From Lucinisca nassula (taxonomy: Eukaryota > Mollusca > Bivalvia > Lucinida > Lucinidae): a stretch of 64,000 nt of DNA. Position numbers and translations under genes: made by a program. Location: the NCBI GenBank assembly GCA_963580285.1, contig OY757010.1:219437234-219501233 (forward strand), written 5' to 3'. The notes beneath the pieces are model-generated. The model did not search any database. It worked only from the letters and a program-made list of their open reading frames with translations, and was not told the origin of the DNA. Below are positions 21,942-31,405 of the stretch, piece after piece (the first letter of the stretch is position 1; every line of letters starts with the position of its first letter).

Positions 21942-22190
21942 TTAACCCTTCAAGCACTAATCGTGACTAGCAGACCACATTTTCAATGCACTTTTTGAAC
22001 CCTTACCCTGCTGTTCACTTTGTAAGCAGTCTAGATGCAGATCAGATGGCTTCTGATCAGGATCTACACTGTTTGTCATGCAGGTTGTAAATTGAATGAA
22101 TAATATCAAGTAATCTGATTGGCTGATGGCTGGTCTGCCGCATCTGATCTGGGCCTGCACTGTTTGTCAGGGTAATTCCGGTACAAAATG
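21942..22190. mobile_element. Composite of MITE-C/D ends around a MITE-B fragment
   Basis: TTAACCCTTCAAGCACTAAT begins at 21942. A MITE-B fragment (CTTACCCTGCTGTTCAC ... AATCTGATTGGCTGATGG, about 22000-22131) follows. Then a C core half and end appear (GCCGCATCTGATCTGGGCCT, CAGGGTAATTCCGGTACAAA). The B piece lies inside or against the C-type element. Confidence 0.65.
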
Positions 22191-22440
22191 GCAGTTACCA
22201 CAAACTGCAAACGCAATCAGTGAGTCCGACTTGGAAGTGGATTAGTAGGTTTAAGCAGACACACACCTGGCCGGACAGTGGATAATGGTTAATAAGCAAT
22301 AACAAGAAATATCTTTAAAAAAGATATGCGGCGTAGATTTAATTGGAGGGTTGTTTAGAAATATGAGCTACAATAGTGACAGCAACAGTTGTCTAGCTAT
22401 GAACTGGTTTACTGTATTCAAACAATTCAGATGTCACGCG

Positions 22441-22690
22441 AGGTAAAATAGCTTTGCAGAGGGCGGTGTCCCGCCTGTTTGAGCTAAGGTCAATGTAAAA
22501 GGTCAAGGTTAAAAACATGACCTCATTTCATTTATGATCTCAAGTATATGCACAACAAATAAGAAAAATTTATCATTTACTGTTTTTGAACACAAATTCT
22601 AGGGTTAACATTTAGGGTTGTCGCCATGGTGAACGTAAACGCATAGACGGATGAACAAACGGACGAGCAGACAAACGGACGGAAACTTGA
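22441..22690 (+). mobile_element. GACGGA-tract element, unclassified
   Basis: GAGGGCGGTGTCCCGCCTGT leads into AAGGTCAAGGTT and ends in ACGGATGAACAAACGGACGA then CAGACAAACGGACGG. This layout (GGTCAAGGTCA unit, then an ACGGA tract) is like the array at 34381, but no terminal hairpin is found. Confidence 0.5.
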
Positions 22691-22910
22691 TCTTGTGTGC
22701 ACCTAACTAAAACTCAAATTACACTTATTCATTTTCAGAATTGATATAACATTAATGATATTCGAAAATGTCCATTTTGTGTTAAAATGGAGGACATAAA
22801 GTATGCTGAAGACAAATGATACACTGCAACTTTTATTGGGCATATATTGTAAATAAAACATCTGTCAATTTGTAATGCGATTATTACATTTTTTGTCATG
22901 CTATATCTCT

Positions 22911-23052
22911 TTATTGGTTTCATTGGGCAACAGGGCTTGAGGTGTCATTTTATCTCAATGTCGGGTAAAAGTTCCACAAACTTGGAAGCAACGTCTCCAA
23001 AATTACCTACACAGTGTTAATGGGAACGTTAAACCTCAAATCAAACAAACAA
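22911..23052 (+). mobile_element. SINE-A, 3' half
   Basis: TTATTGGTTTCATTGGGCAA through to CGTTAAACCTC-AAATCAAACAAAC. 5'-truncated. Confidence 0.9.
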
Positions 23053-23541
23053 TTCCTTTCGCAGAAAATTCTTCCTTTCGCTTTCGCGAAATGGTTCCTT
23101 TCGCTATATAGACCAACCACGTGAAATTAGGTCAAAATAGCTATTCACCGCAGCAGTTTCAGAATTAATTCACTAGAAACACAATTATACATATGACGTA
23201 TGGTCATCAAAGGACAAGACGGTGAGCAAGCCGAAACTGTATATATTTTCATTCATGTCTCACATAAAAAAATGAAACATTTCCTAGTTTAAAACTTCGG
23301 TAAACTGTCGTGGTTTTTTAGTAGATTTATTTATGCAAATCATTGACCAATGAAATGGTCATCTCCTTGGACATGTGGTTTTATTGACCAATGAAATAAC
23401 GAAAAATGTAGGACAAAAGCAAAACCATAACGGCTATGCCGTAAAAAAACATAAAATAATATACTCACCTAAATTTTTCAAGACATCACCATAAGCAGCA
23501 CATGAAAAGAGAAAAAAAAATATATTAAACATGGAGTCCTT
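23053..23541. other. Unannotated; TTCCTTTCGC repeats at start
   Basis: TTCCTTTCGC occurs three times between 23053 and 23103 with an inner CTTTCGCGAAA inversion. GACCAATGAAAT occurs twice (23344, 23388). No family is recognised. Confidence 0.4.
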
Positions 23542-23555
23542 CAGTTTATTCAGAT

Positions 23556-23689
23556 TTTTTTTTGGGGTTTGGTTTTACGGCCCTTTCAAGATTATTTCAC
23601 TCATATCAAGTTAATCAGAGGTGGGCGAAAACCGGAGTACCCAGAGAAAGACCATCTGACCTTCCGTGCAGAACGTCTCACATGTGACC
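23556..23689 (-). mobile_element. SINE-Q or LINE 3' end, 14-bp TSD
   Basis: The direct repeats CAGTTTATTCAGAT lie at 23542-23555 and 23690-23703. On the minus strand it ends ...GGGCCGTAAAACCAAACCCC followed by an A-rich tail. It matches 39185-39343 over ACTCCGGTTTTCGCCCACCT and AAATAATCTTGAAAGGGCC. Confidence 0.88.
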
Positions 23690-23703
23690 CAGTTTATTCA
23701 GAT

Positions 23704-23817
23704 CAGATTACTTTCATCAGAACATACACTGTTTGAATGATTTGTGAATTGGCATGATTAAATTAAATCAAGCAATTTGATTGGCTAACAGTCATAATGC
23801 AGTAGGACATGGGTTGA
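23704..23817 (-). mobile_element. MITE-B remnant
   Basis: CAGATTACTTTCATCAGAAC, ACACTGTTTGAATGATTTGT and ATTTGATTGGCTAACAGTCA are degraded B long-arm and core sequence. The end is GCAGTAGGACATGGGTTGAA. Confidence 0.6.
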
Positions 23818-23838
23818 AGTTAGATGCTAGCACTGTTA

Positions 23839-25078
23839 TGCTAGGTTCCCACTATCGTGCGATCCGTTACGAATGCCACGATTAGCCATTCATAGCTGGT
23901 CGTGGAACTTTCTCTGAACTTTCAGGTTTGGATACGAGGTGATAAGTGTTGATACCTTTTGGTACGATTAGTTACGCTCAGATTTGATCCAATCACGATT
24001 TGTCAATTCAGGTGTCACGATCAGCCACAGTCTGTTCTACCGTACAGATACAATCAAATACTTTCCGATAGGATTGTTGCGATTGAGTACGTCTGCAACT
24101 TGGTCTCGATCTGGAACGATCATCACGATCGGGTTACATGAATAAAGGGATGATCTGATACCTGCAGATACGGTCTTACACGCTCATCAAGAACCGATGC
24201 GCACCGTTGCGATAACATACAACTGCCATGTCCATGTTTTCACGATCATGGGCAATAACGATTTGAGCTACGACTGGACCCCGACAGGTAGATATACAGT
24301 CAGACTGACTGGGCTTCATTGTTTCTCGAACTTTTACAGCATTCACACTAACTCTCAAGCATTGATGATGGCAGGAGTTGCGGATGATGACATTGTGGCA
24401 TTTTCTCTGGCTGGAATGGTTCAGGCTCCTGGAAAGGGGCAACCTTTCCTTTTCCCTTCCTGCCTCTAGTACCCTTGGGTGACAACTTTCAAAGGTTCTA
24501 AAATACTAGCAAAGGCCTGTACCTAGATGTACCCTCTTCAAGATCGCTGAATGAGTCACATTAAATCTTGTCCGGTATACATATGGGCACGAGAACTTAG
24601 TAACAGATCCTGAAGTTCGTGTAAAAACGTAACTACTCGTATCTACTTGCATTTACTCTTATCTTCTCTTATCAACTTGCATTTGATCCCGCGTCATTCG
24701 TGACAGGTCTTGAGCCATGGCACCTGACAGATCGTAACAAATCGTGACATCTCGTGGGAGATTGCAACACATCTCAACAGAATGCGGTGTTTGTCTTGTC
24801 CAAGATCGACCCCGATCACCACGATTTAGAAGCACGATTAGATGTGATCCGTTGCGCTTTGTTACAATGCAATAGGATGTGATACAATGATCCCGATTTG
24901 ACAACTGATCGTGTTGATCGTGGAAAATTTTTTAACCGTTCAAAAATGTTCTACAATTAACACGATTGCTACGACTGACCTCAAGATCTGATAAGATCTG
25001 ATAGGATCACCACGATTAGTCCACGATTAAGAACACGACTGCAATTGTGGCGCGAATCGTGATAGTGGGAACATAGCA
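23839..25078. mobile_element. PIF/Harbinger-like non-autonomous transposon, 1.24 kb
   Basis: Terminal inverted repeats TGCTAGGTTCCCACTATC (left) and GATAGTGGGAACATAGCA (right) are flanked on both sides by TTA (23836-23838, 25079-25081). A 3-bp TTA/TAA target duplication is a PIF/Harbinger habit. The interior is crowded with ATCGTG / CACGAT and GATC motifs on both strands, notably 23990-24130 and 24830-25050. Short frames on the minus strand (24176-24442, 24659-24904) have no DDE or Myb signature that I can see, so I treat the element as non-autonomous. Confidence 0.82.
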
Positions 25079-25081
25079 TTA

Positions 25082-25520
25082 TAAAGCACAGCTGCTTTTG
25101 TCAGTGTATGACTTTTTGTGTCAAAAAGCAAGATCAAGTAATTAACACTCTATAGAGTAAAAGTTAGTAAACAACAGTTTGCTGTAATCCATCATTGTTT
25201 TGCAAACTCCAGCGTTCTGCCCACAAGGGGAGATAATTCAGCCACAATCAACAATATAGTTATAGCTCTTGGCCAGAATGTAGCTCTTGTGATGGTTGAG
25301 TATGTGTATGAAGTTCCATGAAGTTCCATGAGGCTAGGTCAAATACTTTTAGGATAGGTTCTTTTGGGACGACTACGACGACAACGCAGATGCCGAAGTA
25401 ATGACAATAGCTCGAAAGTGTTTCTTCGAAAAATAGACAAGCTTAAAAACATGTCTTGGTGGCGGTCACTATGGGGATGAGGGTGGGGGTGGGGTTGATA
25501 AATAAAATTATCTCAAGTTT
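25082..25520. other. Unannotated stretch
   Basis: GAAGTTCCATGA is directly repeated at 25309-25331. Nothing else is recognised. Confidence 0.4.
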
Positions 25521-25533
25521 CCCTCGGTCTGAA

Positions 25534-25706
25534 GGAAGTTAGAAGCCTCTGTGGTGTGGTGGTTGCGCTACTCGCCTTGTAAACCAGGGGTCCCAGGATC
25601 GATCCTGGGCTTCTCTTGTTTTTCGGATGAGTCTTTAAACCGAGGTCCCATCTCCGTATGACCTTAGCTATTGATGGGACGTACCGTAAAACTCAAACAC
25701 TCACTC
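25534..25706 (+). mobile_element. SINE-F, 13-bp TSD
   Basis: The direct repeats CCCTCGGTCTGAA lie at 25521-25533 and 25707-25719. The head is AGAAGCCTCTGTGGTGTGGT with CTTGTAAACCAGGGGTCCC; box B is mutated (GGATCGATCCT). The body and CACTCACTC end match the copy at 8519. Confidence 0.92.
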
Positions 25707-25771
25707 CCCTCGGTCTGAATGATAGTGTCACATCCTGAGATTTTACCTTTGGGTGGGGTAGACAGGATACA

Positions 25772-25996
25772 TTAACCCATTTTGTACCAGAAACCCCAAA
25801 ACAAGTAATTGGCAAACAGTGCAAGCCCAGATCAGACGCCACATAATGCGGCGTCTGATCAGGGCCTACACTGTTTGCGAAAAGTTAACCCACTTTCCAA
25901 ATAAATTTTGAAGAAAACACAACCTGACACCCTATACTTGTGGATTCCTGATATATATAAGGAGGAAGATTCCATTTGGTACAAAAAGGATTTTAA
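25772..25996 (+). mobile_element. MITE-C, full length
   Basis: TTAACCCATTTTGTACCAG to GGTACAAAAAGGATTTTAA. The core hairpin apex is ACGCCACATAATGCGGCGT. The right arm is intact apart from a 20 bp loss before CTTGTGGATTCCTG. Confidence 0.92.
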
Positions 25997-26427
25997 GTGT
26001 CAAGTGGGTTGATCACAAAGCAGCGTATGACCAGAACTAAATAATGAAAATAGCCAACATTCCATTCTCAGCTTGACTTCCTGTTGACCACAGCAGTAAT
26101 ACAACCATTTGGGTTAAACTTTTACCCCCAAAGGACACACTCAGATTTTAATACATAGTTTGTGACATAGAAATATGTAGGATGGGTTTGACAGACCTAT
26201 TTATTGCCTCACTTAACTGCTCAAACTACACAAAGCCATTATTCGGAAGATCGTTAGTTTACATCATATTAATGCTTTTGTTCGATAATGAAATTCCAGA
26301 CTTATCCCAGGAGACTTTCTTGCGCAGACAAAAAATATCAGAAAATAGAAGAAGAATTTAGAATCAATATATTAATACCTTCCCCCTGATTTGGTTGCAG
26401 ATATCACAAAAGAAATTTTCTGCAAGA
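25997..26427. other. Unannotated stretch
   Basis: No family or coding signal is recognised. Confidence 0.4.
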
Positions 26428-26606
26428 CATATTCACCTTATTTGCATTATCTGCTGGTTCCTAGTCTGAAGGTTATCAGTGTTGGAAAAACAGGTAACCA
26501 GACCCCCCTGACCTTTCAAGGTCAGGGGGGTCTGGTTACCTGTTTTTCCAATATTGACAATGGACAAGCTGGGAGCCAGCAAATAATGCAAATATGGTGA
26601 ATAAAT
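26428..26606. mobile_element. MITE-K copy 2, near-perfect foldback
   Basis: CATATTCACCTTATTTGCAT mirrored by ATGCAAATATGGTGAATAAA, with the inner arm AAAACAGGTAACCAGACCCC mirrored and apex CTTTCAAGG. Because it is nearly palindromic, both strands show similar open frames (65-69 residues), which are artefacts. Confidence 0.9.
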
Positions 26607-27070
26607 GCAACAGATCCGCTGACTCTGCATTAAAAAGAATAAAATGCACTGTATAACGACAAAAAAGACCCCTTACCATATCAAAGATCAGCGAGCACTC
26701 AAGCACGCATACAAAGCTTGAGAGGGGACTCGCCTCTTGCAAACTTTGTCAAGTTCAACACTCTGGCTATGAAAATGAACTGAAGGGGAATGCTCTGCCG
26801 AGACTGCACAGTCTTGCCTGAGCTTTCACAGATCACATTTTGAAAAGAAGCCTTGAGTCGTTTAATGTGACAAAATGCCTGTCATTCTGTTCAATAGTGA
26901 GATTCAGATTCATAAGCTTGACTACGTTTTGCTCAGTAATTCTGATATAACCATGGAAACTAACAAATATGGAATAAACTAGAATAGAACCTGGTGGGAT
27001 GATGCTATAGAATTTTATCTTTATATTAGTTAGTCACAAAAATAAAGATCTTTTTATTATTTTTTTTCTG
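26607..27070. other. Unannotated stretch
   Basis: GAGACTGCACAGTCTTGCC at about 26798 partly resembles the inner arm of MITE-W at 28834. It is not convincing on its own. Confidence 0.35.
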
Positions 27071-27144
27071 TTAACCCTTATCTACCCTGGATCTACACTG
27101 TTTTCAAAGAGATGGGTTGTCATGAACAGCAAGATAAGGGTTAA
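27071..27144 (+). mobile_element. MITE-B, 74-bp internal-deletion derivative
   Basis: Both ends are intact (TTAACCCTTATCT ... CAGCAAGATAAGGGTTAA), but the long arm and half the core are gone. CTGGATCTACACTG joins almost directly to the left end. Confidence 0.9.
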
Positions 27145-27194
27145 TGATGCCATTTATTCCTTTTAATCCAAATTTACTGGATATATTACGCACA

Positions 27195-27398
27195 CCCAGT
27201 CAATTTAGGTCAGTTTAGAGATGTTGCCCTAACTATGTTGTGGGACTTTTACCTGACATTGAGAGAAAATGACACCTCAAGCCCTGCAACCCAATTAAAC
27301 CAATAGGGCTTATAATTGCACTGGATGGTCTGACTCAGCCCTGTATGGAAGCATCATGCAGCCCAATCTATTTCTCAAAGCCCCGTCTGGCGGGGGCC
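27195..27398 (-). mobile_element. SINE-A, diverged, internal loss
   Basis: It spans a TTTAGGTCAGTTTAGAGATG block to AAGCCCCGTCTGGCGGGGGCC, with about 90 bp between GACTCAGCCCTG and the head missing. The A-rich tail has decayed to ATATATTACG. Confidence 0.8.
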
Positions 27399-27436
27399 AT
27401 TCATTTACAGTTCTAGTCAGATGAACCCATTGTATG

Positions 27437-27647
27437 AAGGGGTACCTTGGCAAAGAGTGCAGGCCCAGATCAGACGCCGCAGAATGTGAGATCAGCCGCC
27501 GCGTTCTGCGGCGTCTGATCAGAGCCTGCACATATTTGCTAACAGCATTTTCCGTCAGAGAAAAATATAGGTCTGACACCCCTTATATGCTAAATGGACT
27601 TGTCCAACATACAGCATTGGGAGTGTCCACTAGTATACAATGGTTTA
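27437..27647 (+). mobile_element. MITE-D with duplicated core apex
   Basis: GAAGGGGTACCTTGGCAAAG, then CAGACGCCGCAGAATGTGAG followed by a second CCGCCGCGTTCTGCGGCGTC, so the apex is partly doubled. The right arm contains TGACACCCCTTATATG, GACTTGTCCAACATA and TATACAATGGTTTAA. Confidence 0.85.
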
Positions 27648-27715
27648 ATGAACATATACATCTTCTGACAGTGACAAACAATGAACATGACAGCACTGAG
27701 GATCCTTTAAAACTC

Positions 27716-27922
27716 CTAACTCTTATCATGCTGTTCATGACAACCCCTATCTTTGGAAACAGTGTAGATCCAGATCAGATGGCTTCTGAAGAAGCCATCT
27801 GATCAGGATCTACACTGTTTGACATACAGTTTATGGATTTGTTAGAATAAATTACATCAAGTAATTTGATCGGTAGATAGACAGAAATGGGTGTGGCTTA
27901 AATGAATTTTCAGCAAGATAAT
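27716..27922 (-). mobile_element. MITE-B, both ends eroded
   Basis: CTAACTCTTATCATGCTG left, CAGCAAGATAATTACTCC right. The core is complete. The TTAA is lost at both ends through substitution. Confidence 0.88.
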
Positions 27923-28074
27923 TACTCCTAATCTTACATAAAACAACAAACAGTGGTCAGTAACATCTTTGACAGACACTGGAGCCAGTGGTTCTGTGCA
28001 ATTGACAGCTATAACTGCTGTAAGCACTCTGAGTTATACACACCCTGTAAAAGATGAAGTGAATCCACATCTTT

Positions 28075-28200
28075 CATCCTTGAGGACCAATGTTCTCATA
28101 ACAAAGGAAAGAAGCAATTAGCTTGTGAAAAAAAAATCCCCGGAACCCGGGCCGATCACTCAGGTGAAAGTCCAATGCTCTAACCACTGAGCCAAAGAGT
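28075..28200 (-). mobile_element. tRNA-headed SINE family AA, copy 1
   Basis: The minus strand reads TTGGCTCAGTGGTTAGAGCA (box A), then GGACTTTCACCTGAGTGATC and GGCCCGGGTTCCGGGG (box B-like). CTTTCACC is what I recall for tRNA-Glu(TTC) anticodon loops. The flank CATAACAAAGGAAAGAAGC recurs at the second copy, indicating a repeat rather than a tRNA gene. Confidence 0.65.
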
Positions 28201-28240
28201 TGACTCCAGAGAGTGGTGAAGTTTTGCATAATCTTACAAG

Positions 28241-28375
28241 GTTTGTTTTTTGTTTGATTTGAAGGTTATTAAACATCCCCTTCAACACTGTAAAGGTCAT
28301 TTTGGAGAAGTTGCTACCAATTTTGTGGGACTTTACCCAACATTGAGATGAAATGACATCTCAAGCCCTGCCGCA
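28241..28375 (-). mobile_element. SINE-A 3' portion
   Basis: GTTTGTTTTTTGTTTGATTT with a widened AAGGTTATTAAACATCCCC, then body to ACATCTCAAGCCCTGCCGC. The 5' half is absent. Confidence 0.88.
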
Positions 28376-28456
28376 GATAATTCGTTTATAGTCGGAATTG
28401 TGGTCCATAACACCCCCTCTTATTTAGCATGAATCCATTTTCGGCAAAATATTTTT

Positions 28457-28669
28457 TTAACTCTTATCATGCTGTTCACGACAACCCCTATCTTTGGAAA
28501 CAGTTTAGATCCAGATCAGATGGCTTCTGAAGAAGCCATCTGATCAGGATCTACACTGTTTGACATTCAGTTTATGAATTTGTAGGAATAAATTACATCA
28601 ATTAATCTGATTGGTTCAAAGTCAGAAATGGATGTGGTTAATCTGAATATTCAGCAAGAGAAGGGTTAA
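28457..28669 (-). mobile_element. MITE-B, full length
   Basis: TTAACTCTTATCATGCTG to CAGCAAGAGAAGGGTTAA. The long arm has GATTGGTTCAAAGTCAGAAA, the variant also seen at 29753. Confidence 0.92.
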
Positions 28670-28674
28670 GTCTG

Positions 28675-28790
28675 ATTCCTCTCGTAACAAAGAAAAGAAG
28701 TACAGCTGTCTATGGTGGGATTGGACCCAAGCGACTCGGGTGAAAGTCAAAAACTCTAACCAATCATCCCTGATGCAGTGCTGATGCATT
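28675..28790 (-). mobile_element. tRNA-headed SINE family AA, copy 2
   Basis: The minus strand reads GATTGGTTAGAGTTTTTGAC, TTTCACCCGAGTCGCTTGGG and GGTCCAATCCC, alignable with 28075-28200 and sharing CGTAACAAAGAAAAGAAG on the other side. The D-arm is mutated. Confidence 0.6.
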
Positions 28791-28833
28791 CTGCCAAGGT
28801 AGATAATTATTGAAAGGAGGAATCACTGGCCAT

Positions 28834-29074
28834 ATATTGAGCCCCGCCAAGCGAATTTGGGTCGAGCATTCCGTCATGACAAATTTCAACTGCGCATGCC
28901 CAGCCATTCAGAGGGGCCAGGGATATGGCTTTCTGTCTGAAGGTTCCTCTTGATTCACTGCATGTATGAGCGAGCAGCGAAGGTTCTGGCGAGACTGCGC
29001 GGATGCGCAGGCTCGCCTGAACCTTCGCTGCTCGCATAGGCGATAAGTACCAAAATCGCTTGACGCGGCCCATA
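28834..29074. mobile_element. MITE-W with strong GC-rich hairpin
   Basis: Ends TATTGAGCCCCGCCAAGCGA and TCGCTTGACGCGGCCCATAT are inverted with mismatches, and TA lies at each edge. The centre (28971-29037) is a hairpin with AGCGAAGGTTCTGGCGAGAC pairing with CTCGCCTGAACCTTCGCT and a TGCGCGGATGCGCA apex. It is much more GC-rich than its surroundings. Confidence 0.82.
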
Positions 29075-29187
29075 TAACACTGTGGACATCCATTTTCATA
29101 AAATAGAGATGTTTAAGCAAACATTCCAGTGGCACATTCTCCATTATAAGAAATAATTACTTTCTCAGAAACACAGCCCTTTTGTAA

Positions 29188-29261
29188 AGGGGTCTATTCT
29201 TAAAGGAAATAATTTGCTCCTATTAGTAGCAAATTCTTTCCTTAAAGAGGAGAAGACCCCT
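29188..29261. repeat. Hairpin, AAGGAAA arms
   Basis: GGGGTCTATTCTTAAAGGAA and ATAATTTGCT are mirrored by AGCAAATTCTTTCCTTAAAG and AAGACCCC. No other copy is seen in the window. Confidence 0.7.
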
Positions 29262-29752
29262 ATTGACAGGGGAGACAACAAAGTTTTTGTGAGAGTTGCT
29301 ACACTCCCCCCACCCTAGACTGATACCAGTCCTAGATGTTAATGGTTTTGTCCATGCTTGCCACATTTTATCTTATGCCATCATGCCAGGCCAGATTTTA
29401 TTTTATACTGTCTCAACGAGGTCAAAAGAGCGATTTGAGGAAGGGGTATATGTTTTCATCTAAGGATTACTTTATAAAAAAAGTCACATCTCATCAGATT
29501 TTATAAGTCTACCCCCATCCCTGCAATCAACCCAAAGGTGTACCAATCTCCCTAAGATGAAGTCTGAAAAATCAAATTCTCCTGGCCTTCTGCCATTTCT
29601 ATTAGAATCCCAGACATCACCAAAGATTTGATCAGAAAATTTATTGCCCAGAAGTTTGAGCAAATTTCCTTTTGTCCTTTCTTCCATAATATGCTAAAAT
29701 TCAAGCCCCTGACACCAGTGGGTTGACTGTCTCAATGTAAAGCTACTGTAAC
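29262..29752. other. Unannotated stretch
   Basis: A 67-residue minus-strand frame (29484-29687) has no recognised motif, and no splice-site context supports it. Confidence 0.35.
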
Positions 29753-29965
29753 TTAACCCTTCTCTTGCTGAATATTCAGCTTAGCCACACCCATTTCTGA
29801 CTTTGAACCAATCAGATTACTTGATGTAATTTATACCTACAAATTCGTAAATTAAATGTCAAACAGTGTAGATCCTGATCAGATGGCTTCTTCAGAAGTC
29901 ATCTGATCTGGATCTACACTGTTTGCAAAGAGAAGGCTTGTCGTGAACAGCAGGATAAGAGTTAA
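29753..29965 (+). mobile_element. MITE-B, abutting MITE-C
   Basis: TTAACCCTTCTCTTGCTG to CAGCAGGATAAGAGTTAA, where the final TTAA is also the first four bases of a MITE-C. Confidence 0.92.
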
Positions 29966-30066
29966 CCCATTTTGCCCCAGAAACCCCTGGCAAATAGTGC
30001 AAGCCCAGCTCAGACGCCGCAGAACGCAGCGTCTGATCAGGGCCTACACTGTTTGCGAAAAGTTAT
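29962..30066 (+). mobile_element. MITE-C 5' part
   Basis: TTAACCCATTTTGCCCCAG, a core with apex CGCCGCAGAACGCAGCG, and TACACTGTTTGCGAAAAGTT. The 3' arm is missing. Confidence 0.88.
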
Positions 30067-30689
30067 AGTGCCAAAATGTATAAATTACAAAGAAAAATAT
30101 ATACCTTTTTTTTTTACCTTATAATTATTGGTCATTTTTATACCCACTTTTTTGCATGTTGTTTTAACTGAAATGATTTCTGCTTTGGATCCCAAAAACA
30201 AATTGCCATTTTGGAATTTCATGTTGAGCATCCATGACTTATTTACAAGTGGATGGCCCGTATAGTGCTCATTTTTTAGCCAGAAACTAACGACTGCCCT
30301 TCTTGAATCAGCAACAGCAGTGTTATAAAGAATGTTTTTTAGTTTTATCAGTTGAGCAACTTAAAGCAAACACAATTTGTATTATCAACAATTTACTTCA
30401 GAAACCAAACACTTAAAACTATTTTCATGATGTATTCTAACAAGTGAAATGGCGCCAAAGTAAATGGCCTAATACCAGTCATTTGAAATTTAAAACCAGT
30501 TCGACATTTTTGACTAATGTAATTTTGTAACTTTGGCCGAATGATTACATATATTAAAACTGACCATAAACTTAGTATAAGCCCGGGGCATTTACCTCGG
30601 CTACAATAAAGTGTCCTCTAATCGTCATTTTAACCTCACAGCATGCATCAAAACTACTGTAATATTCTTTAGTATTACTCATACCTAAG
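30067..30689. other. Mostly unannotated; SINE-V body scrap
   Basis: GACTGCCCTTCTTGAATCAG (30291-30310) matches the SINE-V body at about 63557-63576. The rest shows nothing. Confidence 0.45.
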
Positions 30690-30755
30690 CAAACAGTGTA
30701 GACCCAGATCAGACTGCTCTTGAAGGAGCAGCCTGATCAGGATCTACACTGTTTG
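30690..30755. repeat. Isolated hairpin core, AGACTGCTC variant
   Basis: CAAACAGTGTAGACCCAGAT and ATCAGGATCTACACTGTTTG around GACTGCTCTTGAAGGAGCAG. This is a near-perfect 66-bp hairpin with no recognisable B, C or D arms. Confidence 0.85.
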
Positions 30756-31106
30756 CCATTCTGTCTGCAATTTTTGGACACCAGACGCTGGATCATGATA
30801 CAAATTAAAATGTTAGGAGAATTAGAGCAAGTTCTCAAGGTGTCTGATTTTTTAGGTGTTCTACGGTATCACACCTAAAAACCCTTTATAACACTGCGTA
30901 AAATATAACCTTTTGGGTCATTTTGTGTCATCTCCCAGAGAAAGGGTCAGACATGTACATATACAAAGGATGGAAGATATAGCGTAAGAGGGGAAGATAA
31001 AGGCGAAAAGAGAATGAGTATTAGAGTCATGGTAAAAAACAGATATAAAAAGATGCCCGGGCCGCCTCTACCACTGGGCAGGCCTTGCAGAACTGTTTGA
31101 GCCAAA
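30756..31106. other. Unannotated stretch
   Basis: AGGTGTTCTACGGTATCACACCT at 30855-30877 is a small imperfect inversion. Nothing else is recognised. Confidence 0.4.
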
Positions 31107-31316
31107 TATCAGTAAAATTCCTATATAAAGACCACCTTTAAGACTTTCAAAAGTGGTCTTTAAGACCACTTTTGAACAGTTCCAAAGGTGGTCACAGATA
31201 AGAAGAGACTAGGTGTAGTAAACACAAAGAAAGAATAACTGAAACTTTCTCAACAAGCTTTTAAACGCAGATTTATTATTAATTTTAGGTGGTCTTAATA
31301 GCGGAATTTTACTGTA
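31107..31316 (+). mobile_element. MITE-E copy 1
   Basis: Ends CAGTAAAATTCCTATATAAA and TTAATAGCGGAATTTTACTG with TA at the right edge. The hairpin TCAAAAGTGGTCTTTAAGAC-CACTTTTGA is near the left end, and the right arm carries AATTTTAGGTGGTCTTAATA. Confidence 0.88.
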
Positions 31317-31405
31317 TCAGAATGATGCTCACAGTTAATCCAACCCATTTTTCTCCTGTGCTTAAAGTTAGAATAATTCTTCTAAGTGATTATCAAGTCT
31401 TGGAT

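Noticed and set aside
24176..24904. Candidate Harbinger transposase or Myb-like ORFs in the 1.24 kb element
   Set aside because: Frames of 81-90 residues on both strands overlap and lack any DDE triad or helix-turn-helix pattern that I can recognise.
26391..26630. Similar proteins on both strands with YLHYLL and QTPLTF
   Set aside because: A consequence of the near-perfect palindrome of MITE-K. The same happens at 9490 and 49272.
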